64,000 bases of DNA, from contig CAJFCV020000002.1 in assembly GCA_904066235.2 (NCBI GenBank), positions 5,518,001 through 5,582,000 on the forward strand, written 5' to 3'. The first letter of the stretch is position 1; each line of letters begins with the position of its first letter. Origin of the DNA: Bursaphelenchus xylophilus (Eukaryota; Nematoda; Chromadorea; Rhabditida; Aphelenchoididae). A program made the translations under genes and the position numbers. Shown one piece after another: positions 1-11,621 of the stretch. Under the pieces are notes generated by a model. The model was not told where the DNA came from. It saw only the letters and a list, made by a program, of their open reading frames with translations, and did no database searches.

Positions 1-3000
1 TAGAATAGGTTAATAGTAATGTACATTAAATGGCTGAAAAGACTTGTAACGAATGTATTGCGCGCGAACCTTTTACGCAACGGTCTCTCAGCAAAAAGGT
101 ATTCCGACAACACAATGGACAGATCACTGCCCCTAAATTAGCAGGAATCAAGGCTTTTGCTCTTTTTGAGTCACCAAAAACGGCTGAAGCCGAAAGTTCC
201 GTATAAACGGAGGGATCAGTTGTCACTCTGTCCCTCCGCGTGTCCCTCTAGGCCATCCCCAAAACAAGCGCAACAATCTGTTACAGCGGCTGCAGAGTGG
301 GCTTCGCGCCTCGCTTTTAATCTCAAGAGAATCGACTGATGAGAGGCAAGGCTGACCACAAAAAACAACGAAACGTATAGAGCCTCTCAAGACAAAACAA
401 ATGCTCGCTCTTAAACGGTGGAAACGAGGAGCAAAAATTAAAAGCCCTCAGGTCCCAAGCGATCCGTCAGGAACCACCAGTCCAGTCCATCACGGAAGAA
501 GAAGCCCAGGGGAAGTCAGTAAAAGGAGGGAGATCTGGGGGTTCAAAACACTCAGAGATCAGGGGAGTCAAGAGTTTACTCTCGCCCCTCTTACCTCCAA
601 TTAGAGAGCCCGGGCATATTCCCCGCACTCTTGACTTATCGCCATCTCTAGTGGCTCAGCGAAGGATAAAGAAATTTGAATATTAAGATGGGGTTAAGAG
701 CCGCAATAATATGTTATTAACTGGGGGTTCTCAGGCGAAAAATGGGCGATTAAGTGGGGGAGGTAATGGGAACGGATGGAGTCATCATTTCCAGGTATTT
801 AGAGGTAACTAAACGAGGCTGAGTGGGTCAGAAAGAACGACCCAATAACTCGTCAGCAAGCATATACTAATGAGAGAAAGAGTTAATTCAACTTAATAAA
901 AGAGAGAATTCCAAACCGATGGTGTCGCCTCTGCTCTCCCTTCTTTCCACCAGATCCAATATTTATTATTACGAAAAAGGTGCGCGATATATGACGTTTC
1001 GACCGAAATAAGAAACGGTTTTGTGCGGAATCGAAAATGACAGAAGATTCGGAAGATGGGCGATGGATGGAAACCACTTAATTTAAAGCTCAAGAACCGT
1101 TTTCGCTCTTGTCCGACGCAATTTAAATGCAAATGTGATATCGGTGGTAGGCCTCGGGCATCTCCAATCCACAAATCCCGGCTTGGAAGATTGAGCTTTA
1201 TTCAAAACATGATAGATTAAGTAAAAAATTTAATTTACAAGGATAAAGACACTAAATTGTCTCAACTTTTGTCCATGAACAAATTTATTAGCCATGAATT
1301 AAGAAAACTGTGCAACCCATTGTGCAGTTGTCCAAAAAAAACCCCCAAGAAATTTAACCTAGGACATTCAAATCCGCAATCAATTGCGCAACCAAAAAAT
1401 GGCGCGAAATCCAATCTCAGGCCACTAAATCCATCAAATGTGGCCATAAAAAGGACATTTTTAGAAGTATTTATTTGGAGCGCTAAATAAACATTTCGAT
1501 GCCAATTAAACGGAAATAAATATAAAATAAGTGGCTTCGATTCTTCTAAAGCCTAAAACATCTTGGAATCTCAGGTAAAAACCCGAACGGAAGCCGCTAA
1601 TCAGTGAATCTGAACTTATTCATGTGCCGAGCTGGGATGCGACGGAATTAATGAAAGGGGCTGGAGAGAGCGTCGTTCAAAAAAGAGAGCGGCAAGGTCA
1701 TCCGGCGTCGGCTAAGTCAAGGTGACCATACTTACAGAGACGGAACTTTTTACGAGTAATGAAACCAAAACAAACCCTCAACGTCTACAGAAGGAGAGGA
1801 GGGGGCTTCTATCCCCCTTCTGTATCCTTCATTTAAATTTTGCAACAATTTGTAAGCGTTTCTAAAGGTCATTCCGGAGATGCGGTTCGGGTTTAAGAAC
1901 AATTAAAAACCAACAAAAAATTTTTTGACACTTACAGGATGATAAAAATTAGCAAATTCGTTTGACATTTTTTCAAAAAATGCAGTCACAAAAAATGATG
2001 ACTTTTAAAATTATAATACTTCAAGCTTTTTTAAAAGATCAGTGCGTGTTTATTATAGAATAGAAAAACGTATTTTGAAAATATTTAAAATTGCAATCGC
2101 CTACTCAGAATCTTGGATCTCAAATCGACCTCCCAAATCGAACCAAAAGTTTTGAGCAGACTATTAAATATATCTTCTCCGTCTCTAACTTTATTCTTAG
2201 AGTTCTCGAAATGAGCAGCGTTTATTTATTTTTTGAGTCCCGATGAGTGCGATTAACCGCTTCCTTCGTGACTTGGTCGGATCGTCATAAATAAGCAGAA
2301 GGTCCCTCGATGTTCGTCGACCCGTCCTCCAGCGACGGAGAAGCCCCCGCAATAAACGAAAAAGCGTCTTCCGGTCTGGAACCATTTCATCGACCACATC
2401 AAATTGGGCTTCTCTTTTTCATCAACGCCGGTGCATCTTCCTTTTCTCTCTTTCTCCATTTGCGCCGAACTGACACGGAAATCAGTATGCAACTTTCCAC
2501 TTCTTCCGATGGCTCCAGCTATTCTCCAGATTTGCCTGGGGCTGTTGTTTTTGGAGATTGATTTGTTAAAAAGAGATTATAAATAAATTGATGACCGTAT
2601 TCTCCGTTACGATTGCAGCGTTCGGGTTTAAAACGTTCCCAAAGTTGTAAGAAACTACTAGTTTACAGCGGCTTGTATCTGAATTATGGAACGTTACTTA
2701 TTGTGCAGTGTATAGCAGTTGAATCCAAAAAAAATTTTTTAAGCATACCGATTGCCAACTTTTTGTGGAGATTAATACTTATTTTATAAATTTCTAAAAA
2801 TAAAAAGAATTGAATAATTTATATTGTAGTTGGTTTAATATAGAAAAATCTAAAATTTTCCGCTAAATTTCAAATCAACCATCCAAAAAGTCTCTTTTTT
2901 TTGCTGCAGATCCAAATTGCTTGAATCAGACGTCTCTTTTCTTGACCGATGAGTTGATTTGTTACGGTCACTAATTACAATTTGTGTCACAATTCTGCTT

Positions 3001-3336
3001 ACAATACCTAAAAACGATTATGAATTGAACTTTTTCATGATGTGGAACCCCATTGTTGCGTGAGAATAAAAGAAATCCATTTTGATCCTCTTCTTGGGTC
3101 CTTTTTCATTGAATTTTCCTGTTTTCGTCACCTCAGCCGCGATTTCCATCGATGAATTCGCTGCAGCAGATAAATTACATTGTGGATGACATTCCGCGCA
3201 TACTTTTCATTTAATTAGCCACTCTTGTTTTGCCATTATTCGACTTCCGATCCTTTTGTAAAGGGGAGGATCTTCTTGACCTTACTTTACATTCACTTAA
3301 CTTGGTTGAATTCCGCTTTCAGTCAGCTCAAAAAAC
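1..3336. other. Gene-poor upstream region, no gene recognised
   Basis: No reading frame here shows a recognisable domain, codon continuity across splice sites or conserved motif. The open frames are short and often overlap on both strands. The stretch has AT-rich blocks (about 1900-2100 and 2720-2900) and a more GC-rich block around 2250-2540. It may hold the promoter of the gene starting at 3337 or regulatory DNA of a gene outside the window. I saw no tRNA-like B box, rRNA or tandem array. Confidence 0.6.
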
Positions 3337-4820
3337 ATGGGATCGGCACTTCCTTGTGTCCTGGGCTTGGTAATCATGACCAACTTGGTCTTCGAACTTG
3401 GATTATACGCAGCGCCAACTGGTTGCAGAGGTTGCCGAGGGAATTGCAGTAGCAGTTATACAATAAGCAACAATCTTACTAGTAATTACTCAGTAAATGA
3501 GACTGAAATGGGGATGAGCGATGACAACGAGACGCTGTAAGTTAGTTTTTATAAACATTTTACTTTGCTTGATGGTAATTATTTTAGTATTCAGTTGATC
3601 GACCAAGATACCAACAGCAGACATAAAAGAGCGTCTACTGTGGAGAAGAAGCCCTGTGATGGCCACAGATTCCAATTGGAGTTGATCCTCATTCCAATGT
3701 CCATATTTATGATCCCAGTTGCACTTGGCTGCGTTTTGTTTTGCGTCTGTTTTTGTGGACCGAAAGAAACTCGAGGTAAGTATTTTAATCAACAGGAGAA
3801 TGCTTGAGGTGCGAGCTCAGATTGGGATGGAAATCTTCAAAAATGACAGAAATTGGGTGAATATAAATTTTCGCGTCCCGACATTTCGGGTCAGGGACAA
3901 CTCGGGTAAACGACACCTCGGGTCAACGACATTTCGGGTCAACGATACCGTTTAATATTTTCGCTTCGGGACTGGGAAAAAAGAATTTTTTGGGGAATTT
4001 GAAAAATTTTTAAAATGTTTTCGCTTCGGGACTGAGAAAAAAGAATTTTTTGGAGAATTTGAACAAAATTTTGAAATGTTTTCGCGTTGCGACTTGGAAA
4101 AAGGATTTCTTGGAGAATTGAGGTTTATTTTTTTAATTTTTTTACTGATACGATTTTCTTATGTGTTCGTCGCTTATACACTATTTTCCTAAAAAAATAA
4201 AAAAAATAAACCTCAATTCTCCAAAAAATCCTTTTTCCAAGTCCCAACGCGAAAACATTTCAAAATTTTGTTCAAATTCTCCAAAAAATAAAATATTAAA
4301 CGATATCGTTGACCCGAAATGTCGTTGACCCGAAATGTCATAGCGCCTAAATTTTTTAATTTTTAGCTTTCGATTTTCAAAAAATTTTATGCACAGGGAA
4401 CTCGGATTTACTTACATCTAAGTAATTTTTTACTCATATTTACCAATAGCAACCGGAGAAAGTTTTATCAAAACCTAAGGACTTTTCATTATTTTGTTCC
4501 AAAACTCTCAATTTTTTGCAGGAAAACTCCCAGAAAAAATGTGGGGAATAAAGTTGGCCTCACAAAACCAGAAAAGAAAAAGACATGACACAGAAGATGA
4601 ACTTGACTACGGAGATGGTTATGTCCAACGAAAAGACAGCAAGAAAACTCGATTTGCCACAAATGTTTTGGTCATCGAAAGACGAAGAGAGAGTGCGATT
4701 ACAGTAGGATCTAGTTCCCCAAAACCTCTGCCAGCGATGCCGGACGACAAAAAGATCACCAGATTCAACCAGAAGGTAGATGTCATTGAGGAAGATACGA
4801 TTCAAACCACCCGACTTTGA
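3337..4820 (+). CDS. Small type I single-pass membrane glycoprotein, unknown function (3 exons)
   Basis: Three exons (3337-3536, 3588-3775, 4522-4820) join in one frame and encode about 228 residues. The N-terminus is a hydrophobic signal peptide (MGSALPCVLGLVIMTN...). A short ectodomain follows with a C-R-G-C-R-G-N-C cysteine cluster and several N-glycosylation sequons (NCS, NLT, NYS, NET). A dibasic stretch (RHKRAS) precedes one transmembrane segment of about 22 residues (LILIPMSIFMIPVALGCVLF) with a juxtamembrane C-V-C-F-C group that could be palmitoylated. The tail of about 100 residues is charged (KRKRHDTEDELDYGDGY) and likely cytosolic. I do not recognise the family. The second intron (3776-4521) is unusually long because it carries a fold-back repeat. 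Frame and splice phases agree at both junctions, so the gene model is fairly firm; the function is not known. Confidence 0.7.
3888..4345. repeat. Fold-back (hairpin) element with nested direct repeats, inside an intron
   Basis: The left arm starts with about four copies of a 16-bp unit (ACATTTCGGGTCAACG and variants, from 3880). Three longer units of about 60 bp follow (near 3958, 4018 and 4079), each with a CGCTTCGGGACT-like core and an A/T-rich tail. The right arm is the inverse: one long unit (about 4222-4285), then two copies of the 16-bp unit in reverse orientation (CGTTGACCCGAAATGT) ending near 4345. The arms meet at GGAGAATTGAGGTTTATT (about 4112) and its complement (about 4205). There is no coding frame. 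It looks like a non-autonomous fold-back transposon. Confidence 0.8.
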
Positions 4821-6282
4821 AGGGTCTACAACCTTATTAGGACAAAATGTGCCAAATCCCTGAGCCAAACGGGTATTCATCAGCCGGAGAAATGGGCTGT
4901 TTTATTTATCTCGTCTTGTGGAAATAACGGTCTGTTCAACAATTTTGGTATCTTCTCTAAACTCGTTCGATAAACCTTGAGGTTACTTTTGTAATGAAAT
5001 TTTTTAAATTCACGGGGAACTGTTTGTAAATATTTAGATGACAATGAATTTAACTTTCATCCTTATTATATTATTGTATCGCAAAAACAGTGCTTGTATG
5101 TGGTACTATAGATACCGGCAATAAATTCTGCAACCATTGTGAGAGAATGCGTAAAATCTTAAAATTAAAAACGCAAATAAACTTCCGGCAATTGGAGAGG
5201 TAAGAATTTGCTCTCTGAAAGAATGGCATCGATCTGTTTGTTAGCAACCTTTTTATCTTTAAATCCTTCGCTTGGTACGTGAGTGTATAAGTGTAAAGCC
5301 AGATGATGATGATCCATTAGCAGGGCTAGTCGATTTTTTCCGATCTAACAACTCTTCTGAAAAGCTCTTTTTTGGAAGTAATCTTCAACTTTGCAAAGTT
5401 TGGGAATGATTAATCTAAAAAAACCGCAAAAAAAATATTTAAAAAAATTTACCCACAACTTCAACTCGTATTGCGAACTATTATGTAAAGGACAGCCATT
5501 CCCGTTTGAATTATGTGATTTCGTACATCTGAATCACGCTAAACTCCCGCCGCAAACAGTTTAATCATAATCTGACACATCCGCTCGACCTGTATTCAAG
5601 TTTTTGTTAAAAAAAGGTGACATAATACATGCTGTGATCAGTGTAATAAATGTTTAATAACGCTGCATATAAATAAGGATATGCAAATGTCCTATTCCGG
5701 GAATAATACCAAGCACCTGTTGAACACGTCCAAGTCTTTTGAAAACGTTTTTCCCTCCGGAAAAACAGTGGGAAACTGGAGGGATCTCCATGGAAAAGAG
5801 GCCCCCATGACATCGGCTTCAATTTGTCGGCCCTAATTTGCAAGCCACGTTCAAATCGATGGAAATGCGTTGCAAGGGAGCTCTTTAAATGGTAACCATT
5901 GTTTTGGCGTTGATTATATTGTATTCCTCATAAAACATAGTTAAAATAAATCCAATATAAGTCTAGAGCTGTAGTGAAAGTACGAGTACTTTCACTTTAC
6001 TCTAACCTACTGATCTACTAGATTGAAAATGAAATCCGAGGTATTAGCCGAGGCTCTCCTCACTCTTGATCACACCCGGAATTGAGGTGTTTTGCGGTTT
6101 CCCTTTTTGAGACCCGGAGGGCTTTGTCTCCGATTATTTGCATTTCAGAATCATCACTCCTTTCCCCCAAGACCCGGGCCGTTTCCTTTCCTGATAAGCT
6201 CCGGAGTACATTTAGAATATAAATAAAAAAATATTTTTTTTGTTTAATTTGAATAATTTTAGCAAATTGGTGGTATGTGGAG
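4821..6282. other. Intergenic, no gene recognised
   Basis: This is AT-rich sequence between the small membrane-protein gene and the fucosyltransferase. It should hold the 3' UTR of the first gene and the promoter of the second. Open frames at 5607-5843 and 6060-6311 on the minus strand show no family resemblance and no splice partners. I found no RNA gene or repeat array in it. Confidence 0.5.
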
Positions 6283-8022
6283 ATGAGAGGGATCAACTTC
6301 CGATGGCGCACTTTCTTCCTGGCCTGGGGCTTTGTCTACGCGTTTTTCGTGGTTCCTTTTTGGCTGTTGCCCTCGAGAAAAGAGGTTGATCCGAGTGAGT
6401 TCTAGCCAAACAATTCTTTTCAGAAATTTTATTTTGTTTTGGCGATTAAAACATTTTTTGCTTACTTATTTCAAACGTTGATAGTAGGATTGAGATTAAA
6501 AATAGAGTTTTAATCTTGTAGAAGAGCTGTTAGATCATCTAAATCCAAGAAACGCGACTCACCCTGCCAATGGATCATCATCGCCTGACTTTACGTATAC
6601 ATTAAAGTACCAAGGGAAGGATTTAAAGATAAAAAGGTTGCTAACAGACAGGTCGATGCCATCTCTTCAGGAGCGTCTAACCCCTCCAGTTGCCGGTAAT
6701 TTATTTGTTTCTCCAATTACACATCTTCAAGATGTCTATGACTCTACTTCCCTTGGCTAAAATGGAGTAAATTGCAGGGTCCCCGAAGAAATTTATCCTC
6801 TCTATGTCCGCTTTCCAGGCAGAAAACCTTGGAGGATGCCCTGATTTTAATTGTGAAGTAACCCTGACTTTTAAACAAGGCATTGTAAGTGATTACAGTA
6901 AGGTTTTACGCAATTTTAGAAATACGATGCATTAATCAACTTTAATGAGAGGGCCATCGACAATTTTACCGGGTATTATTTGTTTTCAACACAGGTATGA
7001 CTAAAAATACATAATTACGTAATTTATATCACATAATTTTTTCGCAACATGACGTATTTTTTGAAGGAAAGCCCTCCAAATTCGGATATCTTCAAGGAAT
7101 TGGAGTATAACATGAGCATTGGCTACCGCCATGACTCCCCGGCTTCCTCTCCGTACGGTTATGCTGTAGAATTGGCTGAGAAAAAAGATTTAAAGGAGGT
7201 GGTTGATATGGAGATCATAAAGAAAAAGAAGAAGGGGGGATATTGGCTGGTCAGTCATTGCAGCACGGACAGCAAAAGGGAACTCTTGGTAGCGGAATTA
7301 CAGGTAAGAAGTTACGTGAGATTTCAAATTTTTAACTGTAAGATGCATTTTTCAGAAATATATAAATGTGGATATCCTCGGGTCGTGCGGGAAACCCTGT
7401 GAGAAAGGCGGGAAATGCGAGGACAGCTCGGAGTAAGTGGCAAAATATACTAATTACCTGTCACATAAAAAATACTTTTTTCATTATTTTTACCAAACCA
7501 TATCTTTCAGATATCACTTTTATATGGCGTTAGAGAACAGTTTATGTAAAGAGTACATCACAGAGAAGCTCTGGAAGACCGGCTTTCAAGGAAATGCCAT
7601 TCCAATTGTTCTAAAGAGATCAATAGTTGAGGAATTTGTCCCTCCAAAGTCGGTGATCGCATTTGATGACTACAAATCAGTGGAAGAAATGGCCAGACAT
7701 TTGAAGGAGTTGATGGATGATAAGGAAAAATATTTGTAAGTAAAAAAACGGCTGTATCAGTAATATAAGGATGAATTAACTGTCATTACCAATGTTGCAA
7801 TAAAACTTTAGGGAATACTTCAAATGGCGGGAAAACTACGCGATAATTTTCTTGGACGGCGCCCACCACGATGTTCTCGAGAGGCCCTGGGGCATTTGTC
7901 AGCTTTGCCGATTGCTCCATCTGGATCCCCGACCTCAATATCGAATACCAAACCTCGATGAACACTGGTCTCGCTCGTGTGAATCGGGCGAGGAATTCGT
8001 GAAAAAGCTGATCAACGGGTAA
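6283..8022 (+). CDS. Alpha-1,3-fucosyltransferase, GT10 family, Golgi type II membrane protein (8 exons)
   Basis: Transfers fucose from GDP-fucose to N-acetylglucosamine in N-glycans or LacdiNAc-type glycans in the Golgi lumen. Eight exons keep one frame from ATG 6283 to TAA 8020-8022. The N-terminus is a short cytosolic tail plus a signal anchor (FFLAWGFVYAFFVVPFWLLP). After a stem comes the GT10 N-terminal lobe (GGCPDFNCEVTLTF, then the DALINFNERAI strand). The acceptor-side motif follows (YNMSIGYRHDSPASSPYG), then WLVSHCSTDSKRELLVAEL, then a VDILGSCG...C segment. The donor-binding motif FYMALENSLCKEYITEKLW corresponds to the family's FxxxFENSxxxDYxTEK. It ends with a C-rich tail (WGICQLCRLL). 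Order and spacing fit C. elegans-type FUT enzymes, but I cannot tell which paralogue. The start is chosen because it directly precedes the anchor. Confidence 0.92.
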
Positions 8023-8076
8023 TGAACGTAATGGGTTGTTATTGTTATAATTTATTTATTTTATAAACGAGGTTCC

Positions 8077-9375
8077 TTATGGATAAGATCGTTCGTTTCC
8101 TCCGTAGCTGGGTGCCGGATTCCCTCCGCCATAGCCACCAGTCTGAGAGTTGTCTCCGTATCCTCCACTTTGCACTCCACCTCCTTGTCCGCCTCCATGT
8201 CCGTCTCCATTCCCACCTAATCCATTGCCCAGTCCATTCCCATTCCCATTTCCATTTCCAAATCCATCCCCAGCTCCAGCTCCTTCTTCATCCCCTTCTT
8301 CTTCTGGCCTGGGTGTAGCATAAGCCAAGATGAACCTAATTTTAAGCAATGAAACAGGTTCAAGGCTCACTTACTTTCCTTCTCTCTCGATCTTGCAGAT
8401 CAGATTACTGTAGAAGTGTGATTTTGAGGCATAATCCCCGACTCCAGAGATGACCTCAAAGTTGGTATTGAACTCCTTCTCGGCTCTTTGTTGGACTCTA
8501 TGGGCAATTTGATGGATGTTACAAGAAGTCCAGTCCTCTCTGGTCTCCTTCAACTCTTGAAACGCCTCTTTCATATAGTCTTCCAGCTTGTTATTACAAC
8601 ACATGAAGTTACTGTCATCAGTATAACACTCTGGTAATGGATAGTTCGGCCTTTCTTTGTATTCTCCTAAATCTTCTGGAGGTGGAGGAAGAGTTGCAGG
8701 GACGGGAGGAGCAGGAGAAGGTGGGGGTGGCGGGGGAGGAGGCGGGGGCGGCGGAGGTGGAGGGGCAACAAATTGAGGTTGAGCCGGCACCTAAAGTAAT
8801 ATACGATCGTGATAAAAACAGATAATGTATGAATAGGAAATAACCTACAACTTGAACAGGTTGTTGAACAATGATCTGCTGAGGTGCTGGAGCCGGAGCC
8901 GGCGCATATTGATAACTATAGGAAGGAGCATACGCCGGGGCATAAGCGGGGGCTGCCGCTAAAAGGTACTGTAACAAATGATGACGTAAACTCACGGGCT
9001 GCGGCAGCGCCTCCTCCACCGAAGAGACCAGGACATCTCTTCCGTCTTGTGTTTAGACGAACTTCTAGAAAATTAACCTCTGATCATTCGCGTTAATTTA
9101 CCTGTGGACTTGGTCCTTCTCAATGGAGATACGAACATTTGCCTGACAAAGACCGGCCTTCCATGAATAAATATTTTTTTGGTCGGTAAATGACTTGGCG
9201 GGGAACTGTAGATCTCCTTAACATCATATATATACAATGTACCAGTTGTATCACGCAAGATATTGCAAATTCATGATACATCATCTTTTTGGCCACGGCC
9301 CATTAAACTTACCGTATGATTGGCAAATGTCAGCGTTACCGCGTAGCATAACAATAAAATTGTCCGCCACCCCAT
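8077..9375 (-). CDS. Secreted ground-like (grl) domain protein, Pro-rich, with a Gly-rich tail
   Basis: Nematode ground-like proteins are secreted, cysteine-containing relatives of the hedgehog-related families, usually made by epidermis or glia. Start ATG 9375-9373 begins a signal peptide (MGWRTILLLCYAVTLTFANHT, ending at a splice site at 9313). Downstream exons encode a dibasic stretch and LFGGGGAAAA, then Ala/Pro/Tyr-rich repeats (APAYAPSYSYQYAPAPAPAP), then a polyproline tract (about 8710-8770). The ground-like domain (about 8395-8640) has the family's CCNNKLEDYM core, the mid-domain Cys (TSCNIHQIA) and a closing C (LICKIE). A last exon adds an acidic segment and a Gly/Asn repeat tail (GNGNGNGNGLGNGLGG), ending TAA 8077-8079. 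The exon or exons between 9313 and about 9070 are not resolved: no splice combination I tried keeps frame cleanly. The C-terminal half is firm. Confidence 0.85.
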
Positions 9376-9779
9376 CACTCCAAAAAAGGTAGTAAATCTC
9401 CGGTCGGTTGGCTGATGGACTTCAACAAAACGGACGAGTAAATCTTGCGACATTCGGAGAAAAAACCAGCTCTTTTACAATCGGACGAGATGGAGGAGTG
9501 GACTCGAGAAGCCAATAAAATTACTGTAGACGAGCCTCACACTTAATTAAATGCCATTTCAGAACACGGAACAGGGATGATCATCGACTCGCCAACTTAA
9601 TCGGTGCGGAGTTGAGAGCCGGTCAGATCCTTTCGTTTCTTTACGCAATAGCAACAACATTAATGGTGTCACTTCCATTCCGATTGCTCTTTCTTCATAA
9701 GCGAAGTTTCGGAAAAAAGTGAAAAGATCAAATAGTCAAAGAAAAGTAAACCGAATTCGAGTAGTACTGTTTATTCAAC

Positions 9780-11126
9780 TCAAATTCCCAAGGGCATGAT
9801 AAGTTGAGGGAAGGTTCCGCCCTTCTTGAACAGAGGAGCAGGGTCTTTGTCATCATCGCCGGCCTGAAAAAAGAAAAATAAAAAGTCAAATTAACATAAA
9901 CCAGTATAAATTCTAACTTGTTTTAACTGCTCTAATATATCTGAAATGCTCCTTACTTTGGTGCTGAGAATGACCAACTTATCAGGCTTTTCATTGCCCT
10001 TCTGACGCACAACTTCTACCTCCAGCTCTCCATTGGGCGGGCAGAAAGCAAACACCGGATTCACACGATACAGGTTGTTGTCCGAGCACTTGATCTTGAT
10101 GGCCTTTCTCTCACCATCGCCATTGATGATTTTGAACTTCTTACTGCCTCCCTCCTTATCGAATTTGAGCTCCGGCTCACCAAGAGAAACTAAAAATGCG
10201 TCAAATATAAAATTTTGAAAACTTACCACCTCCCTTCTTCTCATCCCCTTTCTTCTCATCAGCCTTCTTCTCATCAGCCTTTTTCTCATCAGCCTTTTTC
10301 TCATCACCCTTCTTGTCGCCCTCTTCCTTCTTTTCATTGTTGTTATCATCCTTCTTGTCTTCATCGTTCTTCTTTTCATCTCCATCCTTCTTTTCCTCTC
10401 CATCCTTCTTTTCTTCGTCTTTCTTCGAGCCACCTTTCTTCGAACCCTCTTTCTTGGAACCCTCTTTCTTGGAACCCTCTTTTTTGGAGCCATCTTGTTT
10501 GGATTCTTCCTTCTTTTCATCTCCTTTGGCGTCTTTCTTGGAACCATCTTTTTTGGATGCATCCTTCTTGCTGCCATCCTTCTTCTCCTCGTCCTACACA
10601 AGTAACTTTACTTTATCTGACCTTACCTTTTTCTCGTCCTCCTTCTTCTCATCTTCCTTCTTTTCTTCCTCTTTCTTTTCTTCATCTTTCTTCTCCTCCT
10701 CTTTCTTTTCTTCTTCTTTCTTCTCTTCTTTCTTTTCCACCTCCTTTTTCTCTTCCTTATCCTCTTTCTTCTCCTCCTCTTTCTTTTCTTCGTTCTTTTC
10801 TTTTTCAGGCTTCTCTTCTCCCTTCTTGTCCTTCACGGATTTCTTTGATCCTTCTTTCTTGGACTTGTCCTTCTTGGATTTCTCCTTCTTGGATTTGTCC
10901 TTCTTAGACTTTTCCTTCTTGGATTCTTCTTTCTTTGGTGCAGCTGGCGGAGGTGGGGCCGGAGCCGGTTTTGGAGGAGGAGCTTTCTTCTTAAAAACAC
11001 CAAGGTAACGCCAAAGGTTACCGCTATAACATAACAAAATTTAGTATTCCGTACCGCTTTTCCACATTGAAGGGTCACAAACAAGACCAATGAGATGTAT
11101 AGAGCAGTAAGCAGGAGGCTCAACAT
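9780..11126 (-). CDS. MSP-domain protein with N-terminal membrane anchor and long Lys/Glu-rich repeat linker
   Basis: Five exons read in one frame. The start at 11126 (MLSLLLTALYISLVLFVTL...) gives a signal peptide or signal anchor; an in-frame ATG at 11162 would add 12 residues. A Pro-rich piece follows (PPPKPAPAPPPPAAP). Two exons (about 10980-10627 and 10596-10229) are almost wholly K, E, D, S and G in short repeats (KKDGSKKEGSKK, DEKKADEKK). Exon 10189-9957 encodes the MSP fold: LKFDKEGGSKKFKIINGDGE, IKIKCSDNNLYRVNPVFAFC, then the strand VEVVRQKGNEKPDKLVIL. This resembles the small sperm-specific MSP-like (SSP) type. The last exon (9863-9780) adds an acidic start and GTFPQLIMPLGI. MSP domains serve sperm motility and signalling or, in VAPs, membrane contact sites. 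The N-terminal anchor and highly charged linker are the reverse of VAP architecture. Confidence 0.82.
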
Positions 11127-11621
11127 GGTAGTCTTCGAAGCAGGGAGCTCAGTATCAGTCACCGCACCCGGTCAGTAAACCTTCGTCAAATGAAAGTGAG
11201 AAATGCCGTACGACCACGTAAAATTTGAATAATGGAGAAGGGTAAATTCATCTTCAAATTTCCAATTTTTAAAAGTTCGTGCACTGTACATAAAAAATAT
11301 GTAAATTTTATTTCTAAAAATTTAAATTTCGCAAGTCAACATTATTATGTTTGCGTCCTACAACGAAAACAAACTAAATATTCCAAAAAATAAATTTTGG
11401 AGATTTTATTTTTCTCTTTGGAGCAGACCTTGTAAAATAGCAGCTGAATCACTTGAAATTGCAAGTCACAAGATAGCTAGCGTCAACTAATTTGAGTATT
11501 TTGCTTATTGTTGAATATATCATGTTTAAAACGGTGGGATGGGCATTTTTCGTTGCTGTCTATCGGTGTTTCTCATTTATAGACCAGTGTTCACCTCCCT
11601 TCTTTATCTAGTTAACTTAAG

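Noticed and set aside
9073..9258. Minus-strand frame as the second exon of the ground-like gene
   Set aside because: It can join the downstream RRKRCPGLFGGGG exon in frame but not the signal-peptide exon with a convincing acceptor, so it was not given as a firm exon.
10215..11008. Two long overlapping plus-strand open frames (about 230 residues each), Ser/Phe/His-rich
   Set aside because: They are the antisense of the Lys/Glu repeat exons of the MSP-domain gene. AAG/GAA repeats read backwards give CTT/TTC codons without stops, so the open length is a composition artefact.
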